Source of the DNA: CAIYRG01 sp036273455
GTDB taxonomy: Bacteria > Pseudomonadota > Alphaproteobacteria > Micropepsales > Micropepsaceae
Direction: 5' to 3'
Assembly: GCA_036273455.1 (NCBI GenBank)
Contig: DASUHP010000133.1
Coordinates: forward strand, 1 to 64,000
DNA length: 64,000 bases
Below the pieces are notes generated by a model. It saw only the letters and a program-made list of their open reading frames with translations. It had not been told where the DNA came from and made no database searches. The translations under genes were made by a program, and so were the position numbers. Below, one piece after another: positions 17,801-27,603 of this stretch. Position 1 is the stretch's first letter. Every line of letters starts with the position of its first letter.

Positions 17801-17910
17801 GAGACAAATGCCGCCAGGGGAGCGTGTTTCGCAATTCGATGCCACTAATCGCGGCCCTCGTCCGATGGACAGGCTGACAGCTGCCCGATATTAGAATCAC
17901 GAGCAGACAA

Positions 17911-18750
17911 TTGACGAGGAGGGTCGTGTCCGGTGATTCCCCATACCCGGGTGAACGTGCGTGGCGAGGTACACCACCGGGCTATGCGCGCTTCAGGCGA
18001 ATGCTGCTTTTTCTTTCATATAGGCAACGGCAACGGCTGAAAATGGTGCCGGGCGTCCTGGAATTACAGTACTGCGCGCTCAAGCAGAGCAGGAAACAGA
18101 TAGCGAGAGAATCAAGTCAAATATGTGCGGAGGGATTTCCGCGCTCGGGTACTACGTTTTTCCATGCACTAGTCCTGCATGGCCTGCGCGTCGCGCCAGA
18201 GCGCGTTTCAGGTCATGCTCACGCTATTGCAAATATCCGCCGGGCGTTGAGGTTGCGCGTTCCGACGTTCGTTGTCGTACGTGAACCGATCGATTGTTCG
18301 CTGAGTCTGCTGGCAGCCGGTCACGTGCCCGACCTGAATGACGCTTTAGGTGCGTACTATGATTTCCACAGGTCCCTGCTTTCGGCTGTGGATCGATTGA
18401 CGATCGTTCCTTTCGAAACTCTCATTCAGAATCCGTATGGAGTACTGCGCGCTATCGCGGCGCGGACGGGACACGGGCTAACTGGACCCGTCGATGCTGT
18501 TGTCCCTTCCGCAATTGAGAATCGTAGAAGGTTGGACAGGGCGGAACACGGAGATGACTTTATGCACGATAGTCTGCCAAACGCTGCAAGGGCGGCACGC
18601 AAGGCCGAGCTGTTTGTGCACGAATACGGTAGCGAGGCCCAACGTCTCGTCGAGCGTTGCTCTACGGTCAGAATGGAGCTTCTGACATCAGGAAGTGCAG
18701 TGGATGTCGGTGAAGAGGCAAGCCCGGATCATGAACAACCGCTGGCATAA
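17911..18750 (+). CDS. sulfotransferase-like P-loop protein
   Basis: Up to 279 residues. EGFPRSGTTFFHALVLHG near residue 73 is a 5'-phosphosulfate-binding loop, and FVVVREPIDCSLSLLAAGH near residue 120 matches the 3'-phosphate-binding strand and serine of PAPS-dependent sulfotransferases. Later parts are divergent, so the sulfotransferase reaction is likely but not certain. The start is uncertain: TTG 17911 gives the longest frame, GAGGAGG sits inside it, and ATG 18001 is possible. The last 83 bases overlap the 3' end of the opposing gene at 18668. Confidence 0.7.
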   Translation: MTRRVVSGDSPYPGERAWRGTPPGYARFRRMLLFLSYRQRQRLKMVPGVLELQYCALKQSRKQIARESSQICAEGFPRSGTTFFHALVLHGLRVAPERVSGHAHAIANIRRALRLRVPTFVVVREPIDCSLSLLAAGHVPDLNDALGAYYDFHRSLLSAVDRLTIVPFETLIQNPYGVLRAIAARTGHGLTGPVDAVVPSAIENRRRLDRAEHGDDFMHDSLPNAARAARKAELFVHEYGSEAQRLVERCSTVRMELLTSGSAVDVGEEASPDHEQPLA

Positions 18751-20578
18751 TCTTGCGCGGCTTCCAAAAGACCTCATCCCATCCGACGTCCGTTCGCTTC
18801 ATGTGAGCTACGGCTTCGTAGCCCGTGGGAAAATCAATGCCGCGCTCGGCAAATAGGCGCTGCGCGTCTGCGAGGCTGCCCACACCATCGGTAATAACCC
18901 ACGCCTGCCGAAGTTCGGCGGCTGAGGTATGCTCGAACGCGAATCGCGCGTGCGATTCTTCGCCCACATAGGACAGGCTCGCGGTCGAAGCTATGGGGCT
19001 GCCGCCGAATGCGAGCACCGTCCCAGATGCACCCGCGGAAAAGACTGCAATGGGCATACCTTGCTGAAACCCATTCATTCGCACCAATCGCTGCGCCCCA
19101 CGTACGAAGTCCGCGGCGGGCCGTTCCAGCAACAGACGTGACCCCGTCGCTCCGAAATCAACGGGTTCATTATCGTTCCACAGTGGCGGAGAATTGCGAT
19201 ATGGGGATGCCGCCATGCCCACAACCAGGCCAGTCGCAGTCGCTGCGCAAACGAAAGCCGCTGCTATTCGGAAATTCGCGCGTGCCTCCGCCGTCGCGGC
19301 GCCGGCTAGCGTAATGACCGCCGCAGCCCAAAAAATCGACGCTGTTGCTGCATGGAAGGTGATGGCGCTGCTCGTACCGAACGAATATACAAAGGGAGCA
19401 ACACCAATCAGCGCCGCCGCAATTGCTGCACGGCGCTCATCGATTCGAAGATTTTGAGTTCGGATACAGAGTATGCAAACGACCGCCGCCCCGAGCAGCG
19501 AGAGAATCTCAAAATTCCAGGCGCCAAAGCGCCAGCCGCCAAATGCATCGGACGGCGCGATGAAATCCTCTGCGCGCCACCAAGCCATGATAAGGGCAAA
19601 CGACACAGCGATAATGTAGGCTGTTGCGGTTGCGGCACGGGATTGCTTTTTTCTGGTTAGTAGCCAACTCCATGCAAACGCGAACACGACAAATCCGGCA
19701 ACTGATTCTGCATACTCCAGAATCTTCCAGGGCTTGCCGGAGACTGATTTGACAAACGATTGCGCAATTCCGTGCACGTCACCGGTCGTATCTGCTGAAT
19801 GCAGCTCTTCCAGTCCGAGAATTTTCGCATCTATGAACGCGCTTAAGCTATGATAGATGCCGAACACCGCCGTAAGCAGAAGCATCAGCCCCAGCGCGCT
19901 TGTTAGAACTGCGAGCGCGTCTGCCCGGTTCGGGCGCAGTAAGGCTATCCAGCAAAGACCGAGGACCACCGCAGCGACTGCTGACGTTTGCTTTGTCAGT
20001 GCCATCACGGTCAGTCCGATTGCGCAAAGCAAACTTGGGCCAAACGTCTCCCGGACAAGACCGCGCTGTAAGCCAACTGGCATGGTACTCGCACGCAGCA
20101 GGCCGGTGAAAAAAACAAGCAACGCGCAAAGGTTCAGCGTGTTGTAATTTGGGACCCGAATTCCATCTTTGTACTGCCACACGACGCATGCGCAGAGCGC
20201 AAGGGTTACACAGAGGCGCTCAATCGTCGTTACAGGCCCGATAAAGCGTAGCAGCGCTCGACAAAAGAGTAACGCCGATGCTCCCATCATGACGGCACCG
20301 GCGACGCGGAGCGATGCGATATTCGCATGCAATAACACGTACAGGGGATGCAAAAGGTAGCCAGAATCGCTGACGTCTATTCGAGAGAACGGATCCGCGA
20401 GCGTAAGCACGTAGAAAGCTTCGTCCCCAAAGCTGAGACCCTTGCCCGCAGCCCAAATGAATATTGCTGCGCAGGCCGAAAACCCCGCCGCTATCCAAGC
20501 GAGGGGTAACATGCCCGAAGCCGAAGCCTTTGCCGGTGCTGCCGTCCCAAGCGGGAGGAGTTGAAGCGAATGCGTCAC
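18668..20578 (-). CDS. polytopic membrane protein, GT-C glycosyltransferase-like
   Basis: About 635 residues with around ten or more hydrophobic segments and a C-terminal soluble domain of about 150 residues. The first predicted periplasmic loop has GLSFGDEAFYVLTL; an acidic pair just after the first membrane helix is typical of lipid-phosphate-dependent GT-C enzymes (ArnT/GT39/GT83-like). It could transfer a sugar on the periplasmic side. The start is unresolved: the frame is open to 20725, GTG 20578 and ATG 20512 are candidates, and the membrane part begins near 20512. It runs against its neighbours and overlaps the sulfotransferase-like gene tail to tail. Confidence 0.65.
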   Translation of the reverse strand: MTHSLQLLPLGTAAPAKASASGMLPLAWIAAGFSACAAIFIWAAGKGLSFGDEAFYVLTLADPFSRIDVSDSGYLLHPLYVLLHANIASLRVAGAVMMGASALLFCRALLRFIGPVTTIERLCVTLALCACVVWQYKDGIRVPNYNTLNLCALLVFFTGLLRASTMPVGLQRGLVRETFGPSLLCAIGLTVMALTKQTSAVAAVVLGLCWIALLRPNRADALAVLTSALGLMLLLTAVFGIYHSLSAFIDAKILGLEELHSADTTGDVHGIAQSFVKSVSGKPWKILEYAESVAGFVVFAFAWSWLLTRKKQSRAATATAYIIAVSFALIMAWWRAEDFIAPSDAFGGWRFGAWNFEILSLLGAAVVCILCIRTQNLRIDERRAAIAAALIGVAPFVYSFGTSSAITFHAATASIFWAAAVITLAGAATAEARANFRIAAAFVCAATATGLVVGMAASPYRNSPPLWNDNEPVDFGATGSRLLLERPAADFVRGAQRLVRMNGFQQGMPIAVFSAGASGTVLAFGGSPIASTASLSYVGEESHARFAFEHTSAAELRQAWVITDGVGSLADAQRLFAERGIDFPTGYEAVAHMKRTDVGWDEVFWKPRKIMPAVVHDPGLPLHRHPLHFLMSEAPF

Positions 20579-21022
20579 CAATCCTGATGTCGGCTCCCGG
20601 TCCGTGCCCTGTTTCGGGCCACGCGTGGATGCGCCCCCGAAAGCGGGGAGTACAGGTAATCGCGATACCACTGTCAAGAGCGCGTCGGGCCCTGTGACGC
20701 GCAGGCGCAAAACATGCCTGCGCATATCCCACTTGGCTCATCGAATGGCTGTGCAACATGGATACACGTCAGTGGACTTATGCCTACCCTCATGCATTGC
20801 GAGCATATCAAGGACAAGTGCGGAGACGATTGCATACCATTACATGCCTAATGCGCTTGTGTGGCCGTCGGCGCCCACGCTAACGTTGCCCCCAGCTTCA
20901 GAATCCGGTCGACGCTGACCGTCCCAACGTTTGATGATTCAAAGGACCGAAAGCCCTGCTCTACGATCCAAGTCACGGCTACTGCGCTCGCCAAAAGGAC
21001 GATGTGCGGGCGGAGCAGTAAA
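20579..21022 (+). other. divergent intergenic region
   Basis: Depending on the true start of the minus-strand membrane gene this is 297-510 bases. It contains nothing I recognise as coding in either strand beyond the possible N-terminal extension of that gene, and no strong inverted repeat. A ribosome site (CGGAGCAG) lies at its right edge before the sulfotransferase ATG. Confidence 0.35.
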
Positions 21023-21919
21023 ATGAAACGACCGAAGCCGAATCTATTCGTCGTGGGTGCTATGAAATGTGGCACGACCAGCGTCTATAACATGCTGCAT
21101 CGAACCTCCGGTGTGATTATGTGCCGGGTAAAGGAGCCCAACCATTTCTGCACCGACCTTTACGCGTGTCCTGATTTCGGTGCTTGGGGAATCCCTCCGT
21201 GGATATGTGATGAGGGGGATTATCTATCGCTGTACCGCGAGGGCGAAGCACGATGGCTCGGTGAGGCATCTCCGAACTACCTTTACTCGACGGTGGCGGC
21301 TACCCGGATACGCGACTTCAACGCCGAGGCGCGAATCGTGATCCTTCTTCGGAGTCCGATTGAGCGAGCGTGGTCCGAATACCTAATGCAGTTAAGAATG
21401 GGCAAGGTGGCGATCTCCTTCACCGAGATCGTTCGCGAAGATTTTAAGCGCGTCAAAGCCGGTACACGGATGATCCATTCAAGATATATCTCCGGAGGAA
21501 TGTACGCCCAGCAGGTCGAGAGATATCTCCAACAGTTTCCAGCGAGGCAAGTTTTTATTGAAGTCGTGGATCGGCCTCACGTCGGCTTTCACAATCTGCG
21601 CACTGGGTTAAGTAGTTTTCTCGGCGTAGAGGTGGCGCCTTTGGAACACGCAAACCCAGGCGGAGTGCCCACGCTTCCGCGCCTCAATCACTTGCTATTT
21701 AAGGCGGGAATCAAGAATTTCATCTCTGACACCTTCCCTGACTCGGTTAGGTCAGTGGTAAAGACCCTCTATTACCGCTCGCCCGGTGCTCGTGTGATGG
21801 CTGAATCTGACCGCGAGTTTCTCTCCCATGTTTTTCGCGACGAGGTTACCAGCCTATCCGCCATGCTCGACGTCGATTTAAGCTTCTGGCAATCAGACCA
21901 CGAAACAAAGACGGTTTAG
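21023..21919 (+). CDS. PAPS-dependent sulfotransferase
   Basis: 298 residues from ATG 21023, chosen because CGGAGCAG precedes it and the family begins here (KPNLFVVGAMKCGTTSVYNM). This segment is the 5'-phosphosulfate loop with its catalytic-site Lys. RIVILLRSPIERAWSEYLMQ is the 3'-phosphate-binding motif with Arg and Ser. The length is normal for bacterial carbohydrate sulfotransferases. It would place sulfate from PAPS on a hydroxyl of the exported glycan or its precursor. The same frame is open back to 20861, but those residues do not look conserved. Confidence 0.9.
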   Translation: MKRPKPNLFVVGAMKCGTTSVYNMLHRTSGVIMCRVKEPNHFCTDLYACPDFGAWGIPPWICDEGDYLSLYREGEARWLGEASPNYLYSTVAATRIRDFNAEARIVILLRSPIERAWSEYLMQLRMGKVAISFTEIVREDFKRVKAGTRMIHSRYISGGMYAQQVERYLQQFPARQVFIEVVDRPHVGFHNLRTGLSSFLGVEVAPLEHANPGGVPTLPRLNHLLFKAGIKNFISDTFPDSVRSVVKTLYYRSPGARVMAESDREFLSHVFRDEVTSLSAMLDVDLSFWQSDHETKTV

Positions 21920-22092
21920 TACGGCTTCGCCCAAGCGCATATCCCCGCCAGCTGCTTCGGGCGAAGAGGGGGATTGCCGTGAACTGCCACTCTGTACGCC
22001 TGCTGTCCAAGCCAGCCGCATCGAAGCGACCAGCGAGCCAAATCGAGCGAAAACCGTTGACCCGCTGACACTTCGCTCCCCATAAACATGCC

Positions 22093-23868
22093 ATGGTCAT
22101 TCTGGGTATCAACGCTTTCCATGGCGATTCTTCGGCCGCGCTGATTGTCGACGGCCGGCTGGTCGCGGCAGCGGAAGAAGAGCGATTCCGGCGGATCAAG
22201 CATTGGGCCGGATTTCCATCACAGGCGATTTCCTGGTGCCTTGCGGAAGCTGAAACTACGCTATCCGACGTCGATCACGTGGCACTGAACCAGAACAGCC
22301 GCGCCCATCTGGGAAAAAAAATCACCTATCTGCTCTCGCGCCGGCCCGATGCCGGGCTGGTCCTGGCGCGGCTGAGGAATCGACGGAAGCGGCAAGGAGT
22401 CCGGGAGCTGCTGGAAGTGAAGATCTCCGGCGGGAAATTTCGGGGCGCCGTCCAGCCAGTCGAACATCACATAGCCCATCTTTCTTCCGCATTTCACGTG
22501 TCCCCATTCGCCGACGCGGTCGCCGTTTCCGTGGATGGATTCGGAGATTTCTCGAGTGGCGCATGGGGCATCGGCAGCGGTTCATCGCTCGCCGTGCACG
22601 ACCGCATCTATTTTCCCCATTCGCTCGGAGTGTTCTATCAGGCCCTGACGCAATATCTCGGCTTTCCCCATTATGGCGACGAATACAAGGTCATGGGATT
22701 GGCGCCCTATGGCCAACCTTCGCAATTGCCGGCAATGCGACGCATCGTGCATCTCGAGCCTGGCGGACGTTATGCGCTCGACCTCGACTTCTTCCGGCAT
22801 CATCGCGAAGAAATCTCGTATCAGTGGGACCATGGTTCTCCCGTCTGCGGCGATCTTTTCTCACCTGCGCTGGAAGAACTTCTCGGCCCGCGGCGGCAGC
22901 CGTCGGAGCCGTTGACCCAGCATCACAAGGACATCGCACGTTCGATCCAGGTGATGTACGAGGAAGCGTTTTTTCATCTGCTTGAACATCTGCAGCGCCG
23001 CGGATTGACGGATATTGCGCTCGCGGGCGGCTGTGCGGCCAATTCGGTTGCCAATGGAAAAGTGCGGCGGCGGACGAAGTTCCAGCGTGTCTATGTGCAG
23101 TCGGCTGCCGGCGATGCCGGCGGCGCGATTGGCGCGGCATTTGCCGTGTGGCACAAACTCGGCGGTCAGCGCGGGTTTGTCATGGACCACTCCTATTGGG
23201 GGCCGCAGTTTTCGTCAGCCCAGATCGATCAGGTCGTCTCTGCAAGGCGCGGTGAACTCGATGGCCAGAATTGTTCGGTCGAATTGATCGCCGATACGAA
23301 TCTTCTTTGTCAGCGCACCGCGCGCGCCATCGCGGATGGCGCCGTGACCGGGTGGTTCCAGGGACGCATGGAGTGGGGCCCGCGCGCGCTCGGCAATCGT
23401 TCGATCCTGTGTGATCCTCGCCGCGCCGACATGAAGGAAGTTCTCAATGCGAAAATCAAGCGGCGCGAGTCATTCCGCCCCTTCGCTCCTTCCATCCTTG
23501 AAGAACAGGTCGATGAATGGTTTGAGGAGAATGACGCCGTTCCGTTCATGATGCAGGTTTTCCAAATCCGCGAAGAAAAACGGCCGGTCATTCCGGCAGT
23601 CACGCATGTCGATGGCTCCGGCCGGCTACAGACGGTTTCCCAGGCGGCGAACCCGCTCTACCATCGGCTCATCACCAGCTTCCGCGACGTGAGCGGTGTG
23701 CCAATGCTGCTCAACACGTCATTCAATGAAAACGAACCGGTCGTGTGCCAGCCTTCTGAAGCTTTGGAATGTTTTCTGCGGACGAGAATGGATGTCCTGG
23801 TGATGGGAAATACATTCATCCAACGGAGGAATGAGCCAGCAGCCGGACCTCGTTCCGGGACTTCATGA
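22093..23868 (+). CDS. carbamoyltransferase, NodU/CmcH family
   Basis: 591 residues in two domains. The N-terminal TsaD-like ATP domain shows ILGINAFHGDSSAALIVDG, EEERFRRIKH and HHIAHLSSAFHVSPF with metal-binding histidines, and the nucleotide loop AGGCAANSVANGK. The C-terminal YrdC-like carbamoyltransferase domain shows QGRMEWGPRALGNRSILCDP and FRPFAPSIL. The family transfers a carbamoyl group from carbamoyl phosphate, via carbamoyl-AMP, to a hydroxyl of a sugar or natural product; NodU does this on Nod factors. In this locus the target is probably the surface glycan. Its stop overlaps the next start (ATGA). Confidence 0.93.
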   Translation: MVILGINAFHGDSSAALIVDGRLVAAAEEERFRRIKHWAGFPSQAISWCLAEAETTLSDVDHVALNQNSRAHLGKKITYLLSRRPDAGLVLARLRNRRKRQGVRELLEVKISGGKFRGAVQPVEHHIAHLSSAFHVSPFADAVAVSVDGFGDFSSGAWGIGSGSSLAVHDRIYFPHSLGVFYQALTQYLGFPHYGDEYKVMGLAPYGQPSQLPAMRRIVHLEPGGRYALDLDFFRHHREEISYQWDHGSPVCGDLFSPALEELLGPRRQPSEPLTQHHKDIARSIQVMYEEAFFHLLEHLQRRGLTDIALAGGCAANSVANGKVRRRTKFQRVYVQSAAGDAGGAIGAAFAVWHKLGGQRGFVMDHSYWGPQFSSAQIDQVVSARRGELDGQNCSVELIADTNLLCQRTARAIADGAVTGWFQGRMEWGPRALGNRSILCDPRRADMKEVLNAKIKRRESFRPFAPSILEEQVDEWFEENDAVPFMMQVFQIREEKRPVIPAVTHVDGSGRLQTVSQAANPLYHRLITSFRDVSGVPMLLNTSFNENEPVVCQPSEALECFLRTRMDVLVMGNTFIQRRNEPAAGPRSGTS

Positions 23869-24614
23869 AAATCAGCGTCATCACGGTGTGCATGAATTCG
23901 GCGAGGACGATTGCCGATACGCTTCGCTCATTTCTTGCGCAAACCCATCCCGACAAGGAGCTGGTGGTCATCGACGGCGGGTCGCAGGACGAAACCGTCA
24001 GCATCGCGCGGTCTTTCGCGCATCCCGCGATCCGCATTTTTTCTGAGCGCGACAATGGAATTTACGATGCAATGAACAAGGGACTTGCCGCCTATACCGG
24101 CGACGCGGTGGGTTTCCTGAACTCCAATGACACGTTCCACGACGCTCGCGCGCTGGCCTCAATCGCCTCGGCGCTGGCCAGCGCCGAGGCAGCCTATGGC
24201 GATATCGTCTTCGTCACCGACCACTGCTCAAAGAAAATCGTCAGAACGTGGAATGCAGGGCATTATCGCCGCGGCAGCTTCCGCTCAGGCTGGTTGCCGC
24301 CGCATCCGACTTTTTACATCCGGCGGGAGCTCGCCGATCGCACGGGCCGTTTTGATCTGCAGTACGGTTCGGCAGCCGACTATGATTTCATGTTGCGGGC
24401 TTTGGAGTTACACGCGTCCAGGGTCAAGTACATTCCGCAATTCCTGGTGGACTTCGAGAATGGCGGCCAAAGCTCGGGGAGCATTACTGGCTACATCAAG
24501 GCCAATCTGTTGTGCCTGAAATCACGGCAGCAACATCTGCGGTCGCCGATAGTGGACGTAGCACTGATTGCAAAGCCGCTGCGCAAGCTGAACCAGTTCC
24601 ACTGGCGAGCGTAA
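23865..24614 (+). CDS. glycosyltransferase family 2
   Basis: A 249-residue GT-A fold glycosyltransferase. The opening MKISVITVCMNSARTIADTL and LVVIDGGSQDETVSIA give the nucleotide-binding Asp. The GFLNSNDTFHDA segment stands where the metal-binding D-x-D normally lies, with S-N-D as in many WcaA-like members. LPPHPTFYIRRELADRTGRFD is also typical of that group. Translation is coupled to the carbamoyltransferase by an ATGA overlap, so the two may act on the same sugar. It ends ten bases before the convergent export gene, with no terminator visible. Confidence 0.9.
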   Translation: MKISVITVCMNSARTIADTLRSFLAQTHPDKELVVIDGGSQDETVSIARSFAHPAIRIFSERDNGIYDAMNKGLAAYTGDAVGFLNSNDTFHDARALASIASALASAEAAYGDIVFVTDHCSKKIVRTWNAGHYRRGSFRSGWLPPHPTFYIRRELADRTGRFDLQYGSAADYDFMLRALELHASRVKYIPQFLVDFENGGQSSGSITGYIKANLLCLKSRQQHLRSPIVDVALIAKPLRKLNQFHWRA

Positions 24615-24624
24615 CAAAGCTCTC

Positions 24625-27603
24625 TTATTGGCCCAGAAGCTTCAAGGACACCGCAGTAATCGCGAGCGTACTCACTATCGATGTCAGATTCGTAATGTTC
24701 GTGAGCGTCGCCATAAAATTAAACGGTGCGACCGCGACCGGCACAACAATGGTCGATCCCGGCGGAATGATCTGATTGCTGTTGAAGCTTAACCAGCTTT
24801 CTTCCACCGGGCGCGCGGTGCCATCGGGCAGCACCACGAATGTACGCCCTTCATCGGCGGTCTCACGCGTTCCGCCGGCCATCGCGATGTATTCCTTGAC
24901 CGACATATCGTTCCGGTAGGTAAACGAACCGGTGTTCAGGACCTCACCTGTCACGGTGATCGTGGACGGACGCTTTGGAATGTACAGCGTGTCACCGCCC
25001 TCCATGGCGACATCGAGTTCGGGGTGAACTGCCAGCGTGCCCGGATCGGCCGTCACCGTAATGCGGCCAAGTGCCGGTTGCGTGCGGAGTTCGGTAATCA
25101 GCTTGTTGACGACATCCGCTGCGGTCTGGCCAGCAGCACCGGCTCCCCCTGCGCCAGATACGTTGGAGGTAAACGAGCCACGTTGGGCAGCGGCTGCGAG
25201 TGCCACTTCCAATTCCTTGGCATCCCTCTGGTTGGCTTCACTCTCGGAAATGGCTGCGCTGCGGCGCGTAAAAATGGCGCCGAGTGCGTAAGCCTCGTCG
25301 GTCAAACCTCCGGCCCGCGCAAGAACGGAAGACATGCGTTCACCGCGTCGGACATCGAATGTACCCGGATAGCGCACCTCCCCCACGATCGTCACGCGGC
25401 CATCCTGGCGATCGGAAAAGACCGGCCTGAAACGAATGACATCCAGCGGCTGCAGCGCAACACGCTTAAAGTCGTCCACTGTGCCCTTGTAGTCCGTCCG
25501 CACCGTGCGCGCGGTGCCGCTGGCGGAATCGATATTGGTGGACGTCACTTCCACTGCGGTGAGATCCGCTGTGCGCAATGGTCCGCCGGCCATCTGCACG
25601 ACTTCACCGAGATTGGTCCCCCGCGCCACAAGATAGGGTCCGGGGTATTTCACCTCATCGAACAGCCAGACCAGATTCTCGCCCAGTGTCCCGGAAAGGA
25701 CTTCCGGGCTGACACCGATATTGTCGGCGATCCCCTGTGAGGTTATTTTGGGAGGACTTTTCCCGTTCGTCTGGCCGGTTTCGCGGCTGATCGCACCCAC
25801 CGTCCGGTCGACCGCAGCAGCCACGAGCGGATTCGGCGAGGGGGGAAGTGGCTGTCCGGGCAGAGAGGACGCATATGCGTTCCCCCCGAAGAGCGGCACC
25901 CCACCTGTCGCACCTCCGGGCTGGTATCCCGGTACCGGGGCAAATGGCGTTATGATTGAGACGCCCGGAATGCCCCCCCCAAATGAAGGCTGACCGGTTT
26001 GGAGCTGCGTCTGGTCACTTCCCTGAACAAATCCTCCAGGCTGTCCCGGCGACGCAGCATCCGGGGTGGAGGACCCACCGGCGGGATTGCTCGATGACGT
26101 TGGCGCCTGCGGTACTTCACTCTTTTCCAGTTGACGCGCGGCATCGGCTGCCAAATCGTGAATCTCGCTGTCTTTAAAAATATAAACCCTATCGTCGTTT
26201 TGCAGCCGGACATCTTCCTGGCCTGACAGCACCCGGCTCACGGAAAACGACACGACGTTCTCGGTGTTCAAAGCCATGTCACGCCGCGCGATCACCGCAA
26301 AGGCGGTGTAGGCGTCGGGGGTCAAATCCGCTGCGCTGCGAAGCAACTGGTGAACGGTGGATGCAGCCGAAAGCGGATACGCATTCGGCAGCTTGACCGC
26401 GCCCAACAGACGAATGGACTGAGTCTGAAGGTCGCTTGCATGATTGACGAGCAGAATCTCGCCATCGGAAACTATGGCGCCATTTTCGACTGGCTCGATT
26501 CTGGTGCTGCCATCCGGCTGCAAGCTGACCTTTGAAAGTCGATAGGCCCCGCCGATTTCGTAACCGCCGGCAAGCTGAATCAGTCCGTCGACGCTGATCG
26601 AACTCTGACCCTTCTGCAGTTCGAATATTCCCGGATGCCGGACGAAGCCCGCGATTGCGACAGTGTCTTTCAAAGCCGGAACGAAAATCCTGTCACCGTT
26701 TTCAAGAAAGCCGAGATTGACCGCGTTACCATCGGCGATAATCGAATAAAGATCGAGAGTGCGACTCTGGTTGCCGCGCATCAGAACGACGTTGCGGAGA
26801 CTTCCCGTCTTGGCGATGCCGCCAGCCGTCAAAATCGCGTCCAACGGGGTGGCAAGCGCCGTTAGAACACGCATGCCTGGCGCGCGAACGTCACCCGTGA
26901 CGAGCACCGATACCTGACGCAACTGTCCGACAGAAATGTATACATTCGTATCAAGAAACGTGCGCGCGACACGTCGCTCGACATCGGTACGAAATTCCGC
27001 CAGCGTTCGTCCCGCAGCCACAATGGGCGCCATTTTTGGTAAGATGATTTGACCGTCCCGGTTGACCGGCAATGAATATTGCTCGTCCATTGGTCCACGG
27101 AGGACGACGTCAACTTCGTCACCTGGGCCGAGGATATATCCGTCCTGTGGTGCACCAAGCTGTGTGGATGAAATCTGCGCCGGGACACCAAAGATGTCAT
27201 AGCCGAACTGGGTGAGATCATCGGTGGTGCCGACGGTCGGGTTGTCATTTTGGCTCGCCTTCAGAGGCAAGCGGGCTGTGTACAGCCTTTCCAGCCGGGA
27301 CGGCGGTGCTATCGGCTGTAGCGGCGCGACGCCCTGCCCGCCGGGACTGGGTGGATTTGTGCCCTGCCCCCCTGAGCTATATTGGCCTGGTTGCGGCTGT
27401 AGGATTTGCTGACCGGGAATTCCGCCCGGCAGGCCAAGCATCAATTGCCCTGGCATGGCGCCAGGTGCGCCGAACACCGGCGAGCCGGGAATTACGCTGG
27501 TTGGAATCGATGTGGGAATCTGTGCCAGCGCGTCACCGCAGCAAATGGCGCAAATCCCGACCAGAATCGAGGGACCGAATAAACGACGAAAAACGCCCTT
27601 CAA
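24625..27603 (-). CDS. polysaccharide export protein with six SLBB-type repeats (Wza-like)
   Basis: About 992 residues, some 2.5 times the usual Wza length. The frame is open to 27687, but TTG 27603 is preceded by GGGGG at six bases and gives a clean signal peptide (MKGVFRRLFGPSILVG to DALA-Q), so I prefer it. There is no lipobox, unlike Wza. A Poly_export domain starts at YILGPGDEVDVVLRG. SLBB-like segments follow at SVLVTGDVRAPGM, VAIAGFVRHPGIF and SIRLLGAVKLPNA. A Pro/Gly/Ser-rich linker comes next, then LFDEVKYPGPYLV, VTIVGEVRYPGTF and ITVTGEVLNTGSF, and a hydrophobic C-terminal helix. It probably forms the periplasm/outer-membrane conduit for the glycan. Confidence 0.87.
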   Translation of the reverse strand: MKGVFRRLFGPSILVGICAICCGDALAQIPTSIPTSVIPGSPVFGAPGAMPGQLMLGLPGGIPGQQILQPQPGQYSSGGQGTNPPSPGGQGVAPLQPIAPPSRLERLYTARLPLKASQNDNPTVGTTDDLTQFGYDIFGVPAQISSTQLGAPQDGYILGPGDEVDVVLRGPMDEQYSLPVNRDGQIILPKMAPIVAAGRTLAEFRTDVERRVARTFLDTNVYISVGQLRQVSVLVTGDVRAPGMRVLTALATPLDAILTAGGIAKTGSLRNVVLMRGNQSRTLDLYSIIADGNAVNLGFLENGDRIFVPALKDTVAIAGFVRHPGIFELQKGQSSISVDGLIQLAGGYEIGGAYRLSKVSLQPDGSTRIEPVENGAIVSDGEILLVNHASDLQTQSIRLLGAVKLPNAYPLSAASTVHQLLRSAADLTPDAYTAFAVIARRDMALNTENVVSFSVSRVLSGQEDVRLQNDDRVYIFKDSEIHDLAADAARQLEKSEVPQAPTSSSNPAGGSSTPDAASPGQPGGFVQGSDQTQLQTGQPSFGGGIPGVSIITPFAPVPGYQPGGATGGVPLFGGNAYASSLPGQPLPPSPNPLVAAAVDRTVGAISRETGQTNGKSPPKITSQGIADNIGVSPEVLSGTLGENLVWLFDEVKYPGPYLVARGTNLGEVVQMAGGPLRTADLTAVEVTSTNIDSASGTARTVRTDYKGTVDDFKRVALQPLDVIRFRPVFSDRQDGRVTIVGEVRYPGTFDVRRGERMSSVLARAGGLTDEAYALGAIFTRRSAAISESEANQRDAKELEVALAAAAQRGSFTSNVSGAGGAGAAGQTAADVVNKLITELRTQPALGRITVTADPGTLAVHPELDVAMEGGDTLYIPKRPSTITVTGEVLNTGSFTYRNDMSVKEYIAMAGGTRETADEGRTFVVLPDGTARPVEESWLSFNSNQIIPPGSTIVVPVAVAPFNFMATLTNITNLTSIVSTLAITAVSLKLLGQ

